Positions 40,814 to 50,192 are shown, numbered from the stretch's first letter. The stretch is 64,000 bases of DNA from Eikenella glucosivorans (GCF_016025525.2 NZ_JACSGR010000006.1:124001-188000); one strand, 5' to 3'. Translations and numbers: made by a program. Notes: generated by a model not told the origin, from the letters alone.

Positions 40814-42472
40814 TTACGGCACGGGCGTGCCTGCTTCTGCCTTCGCCTTTGTTGCCGCCTCGGCGCGCAGGGTTTGTACCGCCGTGTCGAAGTCGCGCAT
40901 GAAGTTGCCTTCGCCGAGCAGGGCCACGATGCCGCTGCGGATCAGGCTGCCGCGCACCTGCTCGTTGGCGCCGGACACCAGCACGCGGATGCCGCGCCCC
41001 TGCAAACGCTGAATCACGCGTTCCAGCGTGAGGATGCCGGTCATGTCGATATAGGGCACCCAGCGCATGCGCAGCACCACGGCGCGCGGCTGGGTGTTGA
41101 TGTCGGCCAGGGTTTTCTCGAATTTCTCCATCGCACCGAAGAAAAAGGGGCCGTTTACGATAAACATCTGCACGTCTTCCGGCAGCGCTTCAGCGTCGCC
41201 GCTGCTCTCGTCTTTGCGCACTTCCACGGCATTGGCCATCTGGCGCAGGAAATGCAGCGTGGCCAAAATCACGCCGATGTTCACCGCCACCACCAAATCC
41301 ACCAGCACGGTGAGGGAAAAGGTGATGAGAAATAATGCGGTGTCGGCGCGCGGCGCGCGGCGCAGCATATTGATGCAGCGTTTGGGCTCGCTCATGTTCC
41401 AGGCTACCTGAAAAAGGATGGCGGCCAGCGCGGCCAGCGGGATGTTGGCGGCTAGGGGCGCGGCAATCAGCAGAATCAGCGCCAGCGTGAGCGCGTGCAC
41501 CACGCCGGCGAGCGGGCTGTTGCCGCCTTGGCGGATGTTGGTGGCGGTGCGGGCGATGGCGCCAGTGGCCGCGAAGCCGCCGAAGAAGGGCGTGATGATG
41601 TTGGCCAAACCTTGCCCGATCAGCTCCTGGTTGGAACTGTGGCGCGTGCCGGCCATGCCGTCGGCCACCACGGCGGAAAGCAGCGATTCAATCGCGCCGA
41701 GCATGGCGATGGTAAAGGCGGGCAGGGTGAGCAGGGAAACCTGTGCCCAAGTGAAGGCGGGCAGGGAGAAGCCGGGCAGCTTTTGCGGGATGGCGCCGTA
41801 GGCCGAGCCGATGGTGGCCACGCCTTTGAAATGAAACAGGCTTTGCAGCAGGGTGGCGGCGATGAGCACCACCATCGGCGAGGGAATGCGCCGCAGCTTG
41901 GGATGGCGCGGCACGGCGATGAGCAGCGCGAGGGATACCAACCCCAGCGCGGTAGTGGCCGGGTGCAGCTGCGGCAGGCTGTGCAGCAGTGAAACGAATT
42001 GCTCGTGGAAATACTCGCCCGATGCCTTAGGCAGGCCGAAAAATGCCGCCCACTGCCCCACCCAAATCACCACGCCGATGCCCGCCGTAAAGCCGAGCAC
42101 CACCGGCATGGGGATAAAGCGGATCATCGCGCCGAGGCGGAAAATTCCCATCAAAAGCAGGATGATGCCTGCCATGATGGTGGCGATTTGCAGGCCGCTG
42201 AAGCCGAATTTGGCGGTGATGCCGGCCAGAATGGCGATAAAGGCGCCGGTGGGGCCGGCAATCTGTACGCGTGAGCCGCCGCACACCGCCACCACTAGCC
42301 CGGCCACAATCGCGGTGTAAATGCCTTGCTCCGGCTTCACGCCGGTGGCAATGGCGAAGGCCATCGAAAGCGGCAGCGCCACCACGCCCACAATCGCGCC
42401 CGCAGCCAGGTTGCGCAGCCAATACTGCCGCGCCAACAGCCCCGCGCGGCCGGCTTCTATCCAAGCAATCAT
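40814..42472 (-). CDS. SulP family anion transporter with STAS domain
   Basis: 552 aa. About ten to twelve membrane helices; the SulP signature region GAIVGVVALPLSMAFAIATG near residue 28 is followed by GSRVQIAGPTGAF and GFTAGIGVVIWVGQ. A C-terminal cytoplasmic STAS domain (roughly 440-535) has VVLRMRWVPYIDMTGILTLE. SulP proteins carry sulfate, bicarbonate or dicarboxylates; the substrate is not readable here. No carbonic anhydrase or sulfate-assimilation gene adjoins. An in-gene eikDUS lies near 41,402. Confidence 0.88.
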   Translation of the reverse strand: MIAWIEAGRAGLLARQYWLRNLAAGAIVGVVALPLSMAFAIATGVKPEQGIYTAIVAGLVVAVCGGSRVQIAGPTGAFIAILAGITAKFGFSGLQIATIMAGIILLLMGIFRLGAMIRFIPMPVVLGFTAGIGVVIWVGQWAAFFGLPKASGEYFHEQFVSLLHSLPQLHPATTALGLVSLALLIAVPRHPKLRRIPSPMVVLIAATLLQSLFHFKGVATIGSAYGAIPQKLPGFSLPAFTWAQVSLLTLPAFTIAMLGAIESLLSAVVADGMAGTRHSSNQELIGQGLANIITPFFGGFAATGAIARTATNIRQGGNSPLAGVVHALTLALILLIAAPLAANIPLAALAAILFQVAWNMSEPKRCINMLRRAPRADTALFLITFSLTVLVDLVVAVNIGVILATLHFLRQMANAVEVRKDESSGDAEALPEDVQMFIVNGPFFFGAMEKFEKTLADINTQPRAVVLRMRWVPYIDMTGILTLERVIQRLQGRGIRVLVSGANEQVRGSLIRSGIVALLGEGNFMRDFDTAVQTLRAEAATKAKAEAGTPVP

Positions 42473-42944
42473 GTGTTTACTATCCGTAAAAAGATGTAAA
42501 TTATACGCTGCCGAAGGAGCGCTGACCAGCGGGTGGAGCGGATGATCGGGATTTGGCGGCGGCTGGTTTGGCCGGTATTTTTCCGGCGCGGGGCAGTCTG
42601 ATTTTCAGGTAGCCCGGGGCTGTATGTATAGAATGCCGAATCATTCTGATTGATGGCTGCTGCAAAGGCCTACCGCAAGCGGATTACCGCATGGGATAGG
42701 GCGCAAATATTTGCTTTTACCCACGCCGTTTGCCAGCCGCTACCGGACGGGCTGTAATGCCGGCAGGCGGATGCTTTTGTTTGTTGCAGGCAAGGCATAG
42801 GGGTTACCTGAAAACGGCAATGGGGGTTTTCAGGTAGCCTCTAAGCGGGAAAGCGGCAAGGCAAGAGGCTACCTGAAAACGAGCTTCGCAAGTTTCTGCG
42901 CAGCGAAAATTTTCAGGTAGCCTTTTTGCGTTTCGGGCAAAGGG
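42473..42944. other. Intergenic region between SulP and recQ genes
   Basis: 472 bp with single DUS at about 42,602, 42,803 and 42,829, and a DUS-bounded module at 42,862-42,924 (GAGCTTCGCAAGTTTCTGCG inside) that would terminate recQ. The rest should hold the SulP promoter; no gene is seen. Confidence 0.6.
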
Positions 42945-44783
42945 TTATAAAGCAGTTTCCGGCGGCGGGCCTGCCTCTGCGTTATCCTGCATAAACCGTG
43001 CGCACACTTCGAGGATGTCGCTGCCGAATTTTTGGATTTTGGCTTCGCCCAGGCCGTAGATGTGTTGCAGGTCGGCGGAGGTGGTGGGGCGCTGCTGCAC
43101 GATGTCTTGCAGGGTGCGGTCGCCGCAGATGATGTAGGCGGGCACGTTGTCGGCGCGGGCGCGTTCGGTGCGCCATTGGCGCAGGGCTTGCCACAGGCGC
43201 TCTTCGCGCTCGGTGCGCAGCCATTGTTCGCGCGGGGTGCGGGTGGCGGATTTGGCGCGTTTGAGCGGGCGCAGCATCACGTTTTTTTTGCCCTGCAATA
43301 CGGGCACAGCCTCTTCGGTGAGCAGGAGGGCATGGTAGTTTTGCGCGTCGGTGGTGAGGAGGCCTTGGCCGATGCATTGGCGGATCACGCCGCGCCATTC
43401 TTTGTCGGAGAGGGCGGCGCCGATGCCGTAGGTGGTGAGCCGGTCGTGGTGGTTTTGGCGTATCCAGTCGTCGGCTTTGCCTCGCAATACGTTGATGACG
43501 TAGCCGGCGGCGAAACGCTGGCCGACACGGTAGATGCAGCTCAATAGTTTCTGCACGTTTTCGGTGGCATCGAAGCGCACGGGCGGGTGCAGGCAGTTGT
43601 CGCAGTGGCCGCAGGGCTGGCTTTCTTCGCCGAAGTGGCGCAGGAGGGCGGCGCGGCGGCAGCCGGAGGTTTCGCACACGGCAAACATGGCTTCGAGCTT
43701 TTGCTGCTCGATTTGTTTTTGGAAATCGCTGCTGTTGCCGGTTTGGATGCGTTCGCGCAAGAGGGCGTAGTCGTTGAGGCCGTAGCACAGCCAGCTGGCG
43801 GCGGGCTGGCCGTCGCGCCCGGCGCGGCCGCTTTCCTGGTAGAAATGCTCGATGCTCTGGGGCATGTCGAGGTGGGCGACGAAGCGCACGTCGGGCTTGT
43901 CGATGCCCATGCCGAAGGCCACGGTGGCCACGATGATGAGGCCTTCTTCGCGGGTGAAGCGGTGTTGGTGTTCGTTGCGCTCTTCCATGCTGAGGCCGGC
44001 GTGGTAGGGCAGGGCGCGGTAGCCGTGTTCGCACAGGAAGGCGGCGGTGTCTTCCACTTTTTTGCGGCTCAGGCAGTATACGATGCCGCTTTCGCCGCTC
44101 GGACGGCCGTGGAGGAAATCGAGCAGCTGGTTTTTGCCGTTGTTTTTTTCGATGATTTGGTAGTAGATGTTGGGGCGGTCGAAGCTGGCAACGAATTCGA
44201 CAGCGTGTTCCAGATGGAGGTAGTGTTTGATGTCGGCGCGGGTTTCGGCGTCGGCGGTGGCGGTGAGGGCGATGCGGGGGATGGCGGGATAGCGTTCGGC
44301 CAGGAGGCCGAGCTGGCGGTATTCGGGGCGGAAGTCGTGCCCCCATTGGCTCACGCAGTGGGCTTCGTCGATGGCGAAAAGGCTGATTTCGGTGTGGTCG
44401 AGAAAACGCAGGAAGCGCTCGCTCACCAGGCGCTCGGGGGAAACATAAAGCAGTTTCAGGTAGCCTGCTTCGATTTCGTCGGCAATTTGGCGAATTCGGC
44501 TGCTGCCGATGCCGCTGTGCACGCTGGCGGCGGCCACGCCTGCGGCCTGCAGGGCGGCCACTTGGTCGTCCATCAGCGCGATCAGCGGGGAAACGACCAC
44601 GGCCAGCCCGCGCCGCATCAAGGCGGGGATTTGGTAGCACAGGGATTTGCCACCACCGGTGGGCATCAGCACCAGCAGGCTCTCGCCGCCGGCCAGCGTG
44701 TTGACGATTTCTTCCTGCCGTCCGCGGAAGGCGTGGTAGCCGAAAACGTCGCGCAGGATGCTGAGGGCGGCTGGCTGGGGCAT
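42945..44783 (-). CDS. recQ: ATP-dependent DNA helicase RecQ
   Basis: 612 aa. 3'-5' helicase of recombination and repair. Order of parts: motif 0 FGYHAFRGRQEEIV, Walker A MPTGGGKSLCYQ (near 45), DEAH box FAIDEAHCVSQWGHDFRPEY (near 138), motif VI QESGRAGRDGQPA (near 325), zinc cysteines from CETSGCRRAALLRHFG to CGHCDNC (near 375-400), winged helix, and one HRDC domain at the end. Neisserial RecQ carries extra HRDC copies; this one has a single copy as in E. coli. An in-gene eikDUS encodes AGYLKLLY. Confidence 0.96.
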   Translation of the reverse strand: MPQPAALSILRDVFGYHAFRGRQEEIVNTLAGGESLLVLMPTGGGKSLCYQIPALMRRGLAVVVSPLIALMDDQVAALQAAGVAAASVHSGIGSSRIRQIADEIEAGYLKLLYVSPERLVSERFLRFLDHTEISLFAIDEAHCVSQWGHDFRPEYRQLGLLAERYPAIPRIALTATADAETRADIKHYLHLEHAVEFVASFDRPNIYYQIIEKNNGKNQLLDFLHGRPSGESGIVYCLSRKKVEDTAAFLCEHGYRALPYHAGLSMEERNEHQHRFTREEGLIIVATVAFGMGIDKPDVRFVAHLDMPQSIEHFYQESGRAGRDGQPAASWLCYGLNDYALLRERIQTGNSSDFQKQIEQQKLEAMFAVCETSGCRRAALLRHFGEESQPCGHCDNCLHPPVRFDATENVQKLLSCIYRVGQRFAAGYVINVLRGKADDWIRQNHHDRLTTYGIGAALSDKEWRGVIRQCIGQGLLTTDAQNYHALLLTEEAVPVLQGKKNVMLRPLKRAKSATRTPREQWLRTEREERLWQALRQWRTERARADNVPAYIICGDRTLQDIVQQRPTTSADLQHIYGLGEAKIQKFGSDILEVCARFMQDNAEAGPPPETAL

Positions 44784-44865
44784 GGGTGGGTTTTCCGTTG
44801 GCGGGGATTGTTGGATATAATGGCGCGGATTTTATAGCGTTTGAAGGCTACCTGAAAGGATTTTT

Positions 44866-45291
44866 ATGAGAGTGAGCAGATTTGCGCCGCTTTGCGCGGC
44901 GCTGGTGTTGGCGGGCTGCCCGAGCGTGGGCGGGCCGGGCGGCAGCTGGAAAGAAGTGGGCGTGAGCCCGAACGGCAATATGCGCTACGAAATCGACAAT
45001 GCCAGCATCCGGAAAACCGGCAACCAGGCCAGCTTCCGCGAGCGGATTACCGTTTCCAACCCGAAAACCGAGCATTATGTGAATACGCCGCATTTCAAAA
45101 CGGCGGTAAACCAATGGCTGTTCGACTGCCAGGCGCGCACGCGCCGGCTGGTGTCGGTGGAAATGTGGGATGCTTCGGGCAACAAGCTGGCTTCGCACCA
45201 ATACGGGGCAAACGGGCGGCAGCCTGTGCCGGTGGTGAGGGGTTCGGCCGGCGGCAGCCAGTTTGAAACGGCTTGCGGCCGTTCGTTGTAA
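44866..45291 (+). CDS. Small lipoprotein, surface-adhesin E-like
   Basis: 141 aa. Signal peptide MRVSRFAPLCAALVLAGC ends in a lipobox. The mature part reads WKEVGVSPNGNMRYEIDNAS, IRKTGNQASFRERI and then a beta-rich fold with two cysteines that could pair. The pattern of an aromatic-G-x-x-Y-x-I-D-x-x-S-I segment is that of the Adhesin_E domain found in Haemophilus and many betaproteobacteria. AAAGGA precedes the ATG. The next gene starts 26 bp later, so the two are probably cotranscribed. Confidence 0.75.
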   Translation: MRVSRFAPLCAALVLAGCPSVGGPGGSWKEVGVSPNGNMRYEIDNASIRKTGNQASFRERITVSNPKTEHYVNTPHFKTAVNQWLFDCQARTRRLVSVEMWDASGNKLASHQYGANGRQPVPVVRGSAGGSQFETACGRSL

Positions 45292-45317
45292 CCCGATTTG
45301 CGATACAGGAGGAAATG

Positions 45318-45650
45318 ATGAAGCACATTCGTATGATTGCAGCCTTGGGCCTGCTAGCGGCCGCCGCACCGGCTCTGGCGGAAGATGCGGCGCAAACCGA
45401 GCTGTTGAGCGCGCAGATGGCCTATCAGGAAGCGCTCAAGGCGCAAACCGACAACGGCAGCCGCGTGGCCACGCTGCGCAGCCGCTTGGAAGCGGCGCAG
45501 GCCGCCGTGCAGCAGAAACAGGCGGAAATCGCGCAGCTGCAAACGCAGCTGAATGAGGCCGATGTGGCGGCGCAGCAGTCAAACAGCACGCTGGACGCAG
45601 CCGGCCGCCGCTTGGACGCGGCTTGGACGGCGGTGCGCGGGCAGCGCTAG
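45318..45650 (+). CDS. Secreted coiled-coil protein, unknown function
   Basis: 110 aa from the second of two adjacent ATGs; AGGAGG at 45,307-45,312 suits it better (five bases) than the first at 45,315. Signal peptide MKHIRMIAALGLLAAAAPAL ends at ALA. The mature part is almost wholly helical with heptads rich in Gln, Ala and Leu (VATLRSRLEAAQAAVQQKQ), a predicted coiled coil. Probably periplasmic. It follows the adhesin E-like lipoprotein gene closely. Confidence 0.75.
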   Translation: MKHIRMIAALGLLAAAAPALAEDAAQTELLSAQMAYQEALKAQTDNGSRVATLRSRLEAAQAAVQQKQAEIAQLQTQLNEADVAAQQSNSTLDAAGRRLDAAWTAVRGQR

Positions 45651-45893
45651 TTTCTGCGCTCGGTCAGTTTTGGCTTTACAAAAATCCAGCTTCCTACGGA
45701 GACTTCGTTTTCAGGTAGCCTGCATTGGGTTGCGGGCAGTTTGGAAGCGTGGGTGCCAACGCAGTTCAAACGCAGCGCGGCGGGATTTCCGCTAAGCTGA
45801 AGCTTATTGGGCTGGTGTTGCTGGCGCTAAAAGGAAAGGCTACCTGAAAAGTTGGTGTTGTTGAAACTGATGTTTCAGGGGTTTTAAATGGTA

Positions 45894-45924
45894 AAACAGG
45901 CAGACCGTTGCAGTCTGCCTGTTT
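45894..45924 (-). terminator. Terminator of the 153-aa secreted protein gene
   Basis: AAACAGGCAGAC and GTCTGCCTGTTT pair perfectly around 7 nt, directly beyond the stop at 45,932 on the minus strand. Confidence 0.8.
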
Positions 45925-45931
45925 GTTTGCC

Positions 45932-46393
45932 TCAATCGGCGGTGCCAAATACGGTGCGGTTGCCCATGAATACCTGGCTGCTGTAGTCGCAACCGGCGCT
46001 GCTGTTGTTGCAACCGGGGATGGTTACAGTGAGGGTGTAGCGGCCGCTGCGGTTGGCGCGCCAGCCGAACATGGGGCTGTCGTCGCCTTCAGTGTCGGCT
46101 TGGATCACTTGGCCGTTGGCGGATTTCAGGGTGAGGTCGATGTTGTCGCATTCGCGGTCGCAATCGGCGAAGAAGCTGTAGTATTTGCCGGCGGTGAGCT
46201 GAACCTGGTGGGTTTTCTGCTCGCCTGTTTTGGCGCGGCCGTTGAACAGGTTGGTTTGGCGGGCGCCGCTGTCTTTGCTGCGCACGGCAGAGGTGTTGAA
46301 TTGTTGGGCTTCAGCCAGCCAGCCGTCTTTATCGATGGCGAGGGCGGGGGCGGCAATCAGGGCGGCCAGGGCCAATACGGTGAATTTCTGCAT
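45932..46393 (-). CDS. Secreted protein with one PPC-like beta domain
   Basis: 153 aa. Signal peptide MQKFTVLALAALIAAPALA. The mature protein has GWLAEAQQFNTSAV, then a domain YYSFFADCDRECDNIDLTLK, DDSPMFGWRANRSGRYTLTV and two further cysteines before CDYSSQVFMG. The layout (aromatic.F.A.C...DIDL..........D..SP...........SG.Y.v.v) resembles bacterial pre-peptidase C-terminal (PPC) domains. Four cysteines probably form disulfides. It is a paralogue of the neighbouring 268-aa protein, which has the domain twice. No enzyme domain is present. Confidence 0.8.
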   Translation of the reverse strand: MQKFTVLALAALIAAPALAIDKDGWLAEAQQFNTSAVRSKDSGARQTNLFNGRAKTGEQKTHQVQLTAGKYYSFFADCDRECDNIDLTLKSANGQVIQADTEGDDSPMFGWRANRSGRYTLTVTIPGCNNSSAGCDYSSQVFMGNRTVFGTAD

Positions 46394-46528
46394 GATGTTT
46401 CCTTGTTTTAAGTTGAAAGGAGGCGGCATTATAGTGGAAACTAGAGAAATACTCTAGTTTTTTATATATTTAAAATCATTGATTTAATTTATTTGTTAAG
46501 ATAATGATTGATTTTGGGTGCGGAAAAA

Positions 46529-46578
46529 GGGCTACCTGAAAATTCAACTTCGTTGAAGCTGCGTTTTCAGGTAGCCTT
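46529..46578. repeat. DUS-bounded module between the two PPC-like genes
   Basis: GGGCTACCTGAAAATTCAAC, TTCGTTGAAGC and TTTTCAGGTAGCCT; the inner CAACTTCGTTG is self-complementary. It lies 20 bp beyond the stop of the 268-aa gene and is its probable terminator. Confidence 0.6.
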
Positions 46579-46597
46579 TGGTTTTCAGATGCTGGGC

Positions 46598-47404
46598 TTA
46601 TTCAAATACGGCTTTGTTGCCCACGAATACCTGGCTGCTGTATCCGCATTGGGCGGAATCACATTTGGGGATGGTGACGGTAACGGTGTAGCGGCCGCTG
46701 CGGTTGGCGCGCCAGCCGAACATGGGAGAGTCGTCGTCGTCGGTGTCTTCTTTGATCACGCGGCCGTCGGCAGCTTTGAGGCTGAGGTCGATGTCGGAGC
46801 AGTCGTAGCCGCAGTCGGCAAAGAAGGAATAGTATTTGCCGGCACTAAGCTGGATGCTGTGGCTTTGAGATTGTTCTTTAGCCAGGCTGCCGTTGAAGAT
46901 TTGGGCTTGGCGGGCTTGGCTGTCTTTGCCGTGTACGATGTCGCGGTTCATTTTTTGGGCGCGGGGCAGCCAGGGGCTTTGCTCGAAGGCTTGGGCGCTG
47001 TAGTCGCAGCCGGCGGCGTCTTCGCAGGCGGGCATGCTCACGGTGAGCTGGTATTCGCCGCTTTGGGCTACGTTCCAGCTGATGATGGGGTTGTCGTCGG
47101 CATCGGTGTCTTGCTTGAGGGTTTTGCCGCTGCTGTCGGCCAGGGCGAGGTCGAGGTTGGAGCATTGGCGGTCGCAGTCGGCGAAGAAGGAGTATTGTTT
47201 GCCGGCTTCGAGGCGGATGGTGTGGCTTTGGCTGCGGCCTTGGCGCAGTTTGCCGGTGAAGAGCTGGATTTGGCGGGCGGCGTCGTCACGGTCGCGCACG
47301 ATGTTGCGGTTGATTTGCTGGGCTTCGGCGAGCCAGCCGTCGTCGGCGGCGATGGCGGGGGCGGCCAGCAGGGCAGCGATGGCGGCTAGGGTTAGTTGTT
47401 TCAT
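46598..47404 (-). CDS. Secreted protein with tandem PPC-like beta domains
   Basis: 268 aa. Signal peptide MKQLTLAAIAALLAAPAIA. It contains two copies of the domain seen in the adjacent 153-aa protein: YSFFADCDRQCSNLDLALAD with SGEYQLTVSMPACEDAAGCD, and YYSFFADCGYDCSDIDLSLK with SGRYTVTVTIPKCDSAQCG. Each copy has the paired C-x3-C and C-x5-8-C cysteines, and each is preceded by a helical W-x-A-x-x-x-N segment. The second copy is closest to the single domain of the neighbour. No catalytic domain. Function unknown; probably periplasmic or secreted. Confidence 0.82.
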   Translation of the reverse strand: MKQLTLAAIAALLAAPAIAADDGWLAEAQQINRNIVRDRDDAARQIQLFTGKLRQGRSQSHTIRLEAGKQYSFFADCDRQCSNLDLALADSSGKTLKQDTDADDNPIISWNVAQSGEYQLTVSMPACEDAAGCDYSAQAFEQSPWLPRAQKMNRDIVHGKDSQARQAQIFNGSLAKEQSQSHSIQLSAGKYYSFFADCGYDCSDIDLSLKAADGRVIKEDTDDDDSPMFGWRANRSGRYTVTVTIPKCDSAQCGYSSQVFVGNKAVFE

Positions 47405-47522
47405 TTATTTTCCTTTTCTGTGTTGAGTTGAAGGGGTGATACAACCAGGCGGGGATTATAATCAAAAACGGAGTGGATCCGCTAAATATTTTTAAGGCGG
47501 GATAAGGGGTGTAAATGCAGGG

Positions 47523-47648
47523 GAGGCTACCTGAAAAATAGGCGCGTGGGTTTTCAGGTAGCCTTTGCTGTGTGGGCCGGGGCTGCCTGAAAGCGTTGCT
47601 TTCAATGCGGTGCAAATGCAGTGCGGCGAAGTTTCTGCGCGGCTAAAA
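47523..47648. repeat. DUS pair and degenerate module upstream of the 268-aa gene
   Basis: An eikDUS inverted pair (47,523-47,564) followed by GGCTGCCTGAAAGCGTTGC, a one-base DUS variant, and GCGAAGTTTCTGCGCGGCTA. Part of the scattered module family. Confidence 0.5.
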
Positions 47649-47662
47649 TGCGGCAGCAAAAA

Positions 47663-47688
47663 AGCCGCCCGACATCAATCGGGCGGCT
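47663..47688 (-). terminator. Terminator of the OPT transporter gene
   Basis: AGCCGCCCGA and TCGGGCGGCT pair perfectly around six bases; on the minus strand a run of six T follows. It lies 25 bp beyond the stop. Confidence 0.88.
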
Positions 47689-47712
47689 GCTTCTCTAGCT
47701 GTTTTGTTTATA

Positions 47713-49740
47713 TTATTTGCCTGCTTTCAAAATGCGGCGGATGAAGATGAGCATGCCGCCGATGAAGAAGGCCAGGCCGAGGAATTCGCCCGCGCTGCCC
47801 CAGTTTTCGAGGTTCAGCGCGAGGGGGGCATCGGAACCGCCGTTGGTAACGGAGAGGGCGATAATCAAGGCCATCACCACGCCGACCAGGCTTTCGCCCA
47901 CAATCAGGCCGGCTGCAAACAAGGTGCCCACGCGGTCGGCATTTTTCACTTTGTTTTCATCGTGGCGGACGCGGTGCTTGATGATGGCGGCCATGATGGC
48001 GCCGATGGCGATCGGCATGTTGATGGCAGGCGGCAGGTAGATGCCCATGCCCACGGCCAGGGTGGGCAGCATCAGTTTGGAGCCGCTGCGTTTGAGCACT
48101 TCGTTTAGGATGATGAGCACCACGCCGATGCCGATGCCGGTGAGGATGTAGCCCCATTGCAGCGTGTTGGAGAAGATGGCGTTGGCGATGGTGGTCATCA
48201 GCGTGGCCTGCGGGGCGGCCAGGGCTTGGGCCGGGTCCATATCCGGGCGGGGCATGGCGCCGGTGAAGCCGTAGGCGGCGTAGAGCAGCTCGAGCACGGA
48301 AGACACCACGAAGGCGCCCACCACGCAGCCGATAATCAGCGCCACTTCCTGACGCCACGGGGTGGCTTTAATCAGGTAGCCGGTTTTCAGGTCTTGCAGG
48401 TTGTCGTTGGAAATGGAGGCCACGGCCACCACGGCGGAACCGCAGAACAGGGTGAGCGCCACCAGGAAGTTGCGGTTGCCTTCGTCGGCAAACAGGTTGG
48501 TGGCGCTGCCGATGCCCAGCAACACCAGTGAAATGGCCACCACGGAGATGATGCCGATGCCGGAAATCGGGCTGGAAGACGAGCCCACTAGGCCGGCCAT
48601 ATAGCCGCAGGCGGCGGCCACCAAAAAGCCGATCACGAAAGCCAGCAGCGTACAGGCCACCACCAGCAGCCAAGCCGTGCCGGTGGGCAGGTTGGCGGCT
48701 TCAACGAAGTGGTAGAAAGAGAAGCCCAAGAGCAGCATCATGCCCAGCGCATAGGAAATCATGGCCTTGGGCGACAAGTCCTGCTCCACGCGTTCGAGTG
48801 CGGCCTGTTCGCCGCCTTTGATGGCGCGGAACGACATTTTCATGCCTTCGAGGGTGGGTTTGAGCAGGGTGATCAGTGTCCAGATGGCAGCGATACCGAT
48901 GGTGCCCGCGCCGATGAAGCGTACTTTTTCGCGCCACAGCTGCATGGCGAAGGCCACCATTTCCATATCGGCCGGCTGCGGGTTGGTGGCGGAGAAGTAG
49001 GGGATGGCAATGCCCCAGGCAATCACGATGCCCACCAGCATGGCGATACCACTGGCCAGGCCCACCAAATAGCCCGCGCCCAAAAGCGCCAGCGAGAAGC
49101 CCATCGGGATTTGGAAGATGGAGGCGCCGGCTTTAAACCAATAGCTCGCGCTGTCGGCCATCACGCGCAGGCCGTTGCTGGCAAAGCTGAAAATGCCGGA
49201 AATGATGCCGCCGGTCACGATTTCGCCGATGCCGCTGTCGCCGGATTTGGCTTCTTCGGCGCTTTCTTCGCCCACCACGCCGTCGCCGCTGCCAACTTTC
49301 AGAATCTCAGCCGCTGCCACGCCTTCGGGATAGGGTAAATCGCTTTTCACCACCATGGCATAGCGCAGCGGAATGGTGAAAATCACGCCGAGGATGCCGC
49401 CGGCCATACACAGAAGAGTGGTTTGCCAGAACGGGAAGCCGCTCCAGTAGCCGCTCATCAAGAGGCCGGGCAGGATGAAGATTACGGAAGACAAGGTGCC
49501 GGCGGCAGAAGCCTGCGTTTGCACCATATTGTTTTCCAAAATATTGCTGCCTTTGGCGAATTTCAAAATCGCCATGGAAATCACGGCAGCCGGGATGGAA
49601 GAAGCAAAAGTGAGGCCGACCTTCAGCCCCAAATAAATATTGGAAGCGGTGAACACCACGGTGATCAACGCGCCCAATATCATGCCGCGCAGGGTGAGCT
49701 CCCTGTAGTTGGCATACGGGTCGTGAGTGGATAGAGACAT
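47713..49740 (-). CDS. OPT family oligopeptide transporter
   Basis: 675 aa with about 14-16 membrane helices. It begins MSLSTHDPYANYRELTLRG; ASNIYLGLKVGLTFASSIPA in the first helices is the OPT signature, followed by NMVQTQASAAGTLSSVIFIL and the SDLPYPEGVAAAEILK segment. Bacterial members of this branch are predicted to take up oligopeptides or metal-peptide complexes. A charged loop GEESAEEAKSGDSG near residue 165 is cytoplasmic or periplasmic. Monocistronic, with a strong terminator; its long leader is AT-rich. Confidence 0.9.
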   Translation of the reverse strand: MSLSTHDPYANYRELTLRGMILGALITVVFTASNIYLGLKVGLTFASSIPAAVISMAILKFAKGSNILENNMVQTQASAAGTLSSVIFILPGLLMSGYWSGFPFWQTTLLCMAGGILGVIFTIPLRYAMVVKSDLPYPEGVAAAEILKVGSGDGVVGEESAEEAKSGDSGIGEIVTGGIISGIFSFASNGLRVMADSASYWFKAGASIFQIPMGFSLALLGAGYLVGLASGIAMLVGIVIAWGIAIPYFSATNPQPADMEMVAFAMQLWREKVRFIGAGTIGIAAIWTLITLLKPTLEGMKMSFRAIKGGEQAALERVEQDLSPKAMISYALGMMLLLGFSFYHFVEAANLPTGTAWLLVVACTLLAFVIGFLVAAACGYMAGLVGSSSSPISGIGIISVVAISLVLLGIGSATNLFADEGNRNFLVALTLFCGSAVVAVASISNDNLQDLKTGYLIKATPWRQEVALIIGCVVGAFVVSSVLELLYAAYGFTGAMPRPDMDPAQALAAPQATLMTTIANAIFSNTLQWGYILTGIGIGVVLIILNEVLKRSGSKLMLPTLAVGMGIYLPPAINMPIAIGAIMAAIIKHRVRHDENKVKNADRVGTLFAAGLIVGESLVGVVMALIIALSVTNGGSDAPLALNLENWGSAGEFLGLAFFIGGMLIFIRRILKAGK

Positions 49741-50010
49741 TTTCTTTACCTTTGGTTGAAACGAGGTTGCATTTTTTTTCGATATTCCGATTGTGTCAAT
49801 AGGAAATTAGCAAATGTAAATAATTCTTTACAATTTACCAAAAAGAAGCAGAAAAGTAATAATGCATGATTATCCGGTCTGTTTTGTGTTTGAATTTTAT
49901 TTATTAAAAATATCAGAAAAATATTGCAGATAAGGAGATCGTTAATCAGGAAATGCTTGCCTTGGCCGATTTCAAAATTAACACAAACTTACTTTTTGAT
50001 AGAGGAATGT

Positions 50011-50124
50011 ATGGAACGGAAAGGGAAAGCCAAACGGAAAACTCTGAGCAAAAAGGGCGGCGAACATTGGCAAATCATGCCATACGCCGCTGCCCGGTAT
50101 CGCAGTGAATGGAACCCACGATAA
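50011..50124 (+). CDS. Possible small basic protein
   Basis: 37 codons starting MERKGKAKRKTLSKKGGEH, rich in Lys and Arg, with AGAGGA just before the ATG. No relative is known to me, and the ORF ends within the DUS hairpin region, so it may be chance. Listed for completeness only. Confidence 0.2.
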   Translation: MERKGKAKRKTLSKKGGEHWQIMPYAAARYRSEWNPR

Positions 50125-50180
50125 AAGGCTACCTGAAAAATACCGGCTTCCGAGCGGAAGGATTTTTCAGGTAGCCTTTT
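50123..50180. terminator. eikDUS inverted pair after tkt
   Basis: AAAAGGCTACCTGAAAAAT and its reverse complement, 19-bp stem, 13 bp beyond the tkt stop on the minus strand. Confidence 0.75.
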
Positions 50181-50192
50181 AAGCTTTGATGC

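Larger units (their letters stand above)
49741..50192. other. AT-rich intergenic region upstream of the OPT gene
   Basis: 452 bp, very AT-rich from about 49,760 to 49,990, the probable OPT promoter region. It contains one possible short ORF (50,011-50,124) and the tkt terminator. Confidence 0.55.

Noticed and set aside
49924..50124. 66-codon ORF upstream of tkt read from its first in-frame start
   Set aside because: The first 29 codons lie in very AT-rich promoter-like DNA without a ribosome site; only the inner 37-codon frame has any support, and that is weak.
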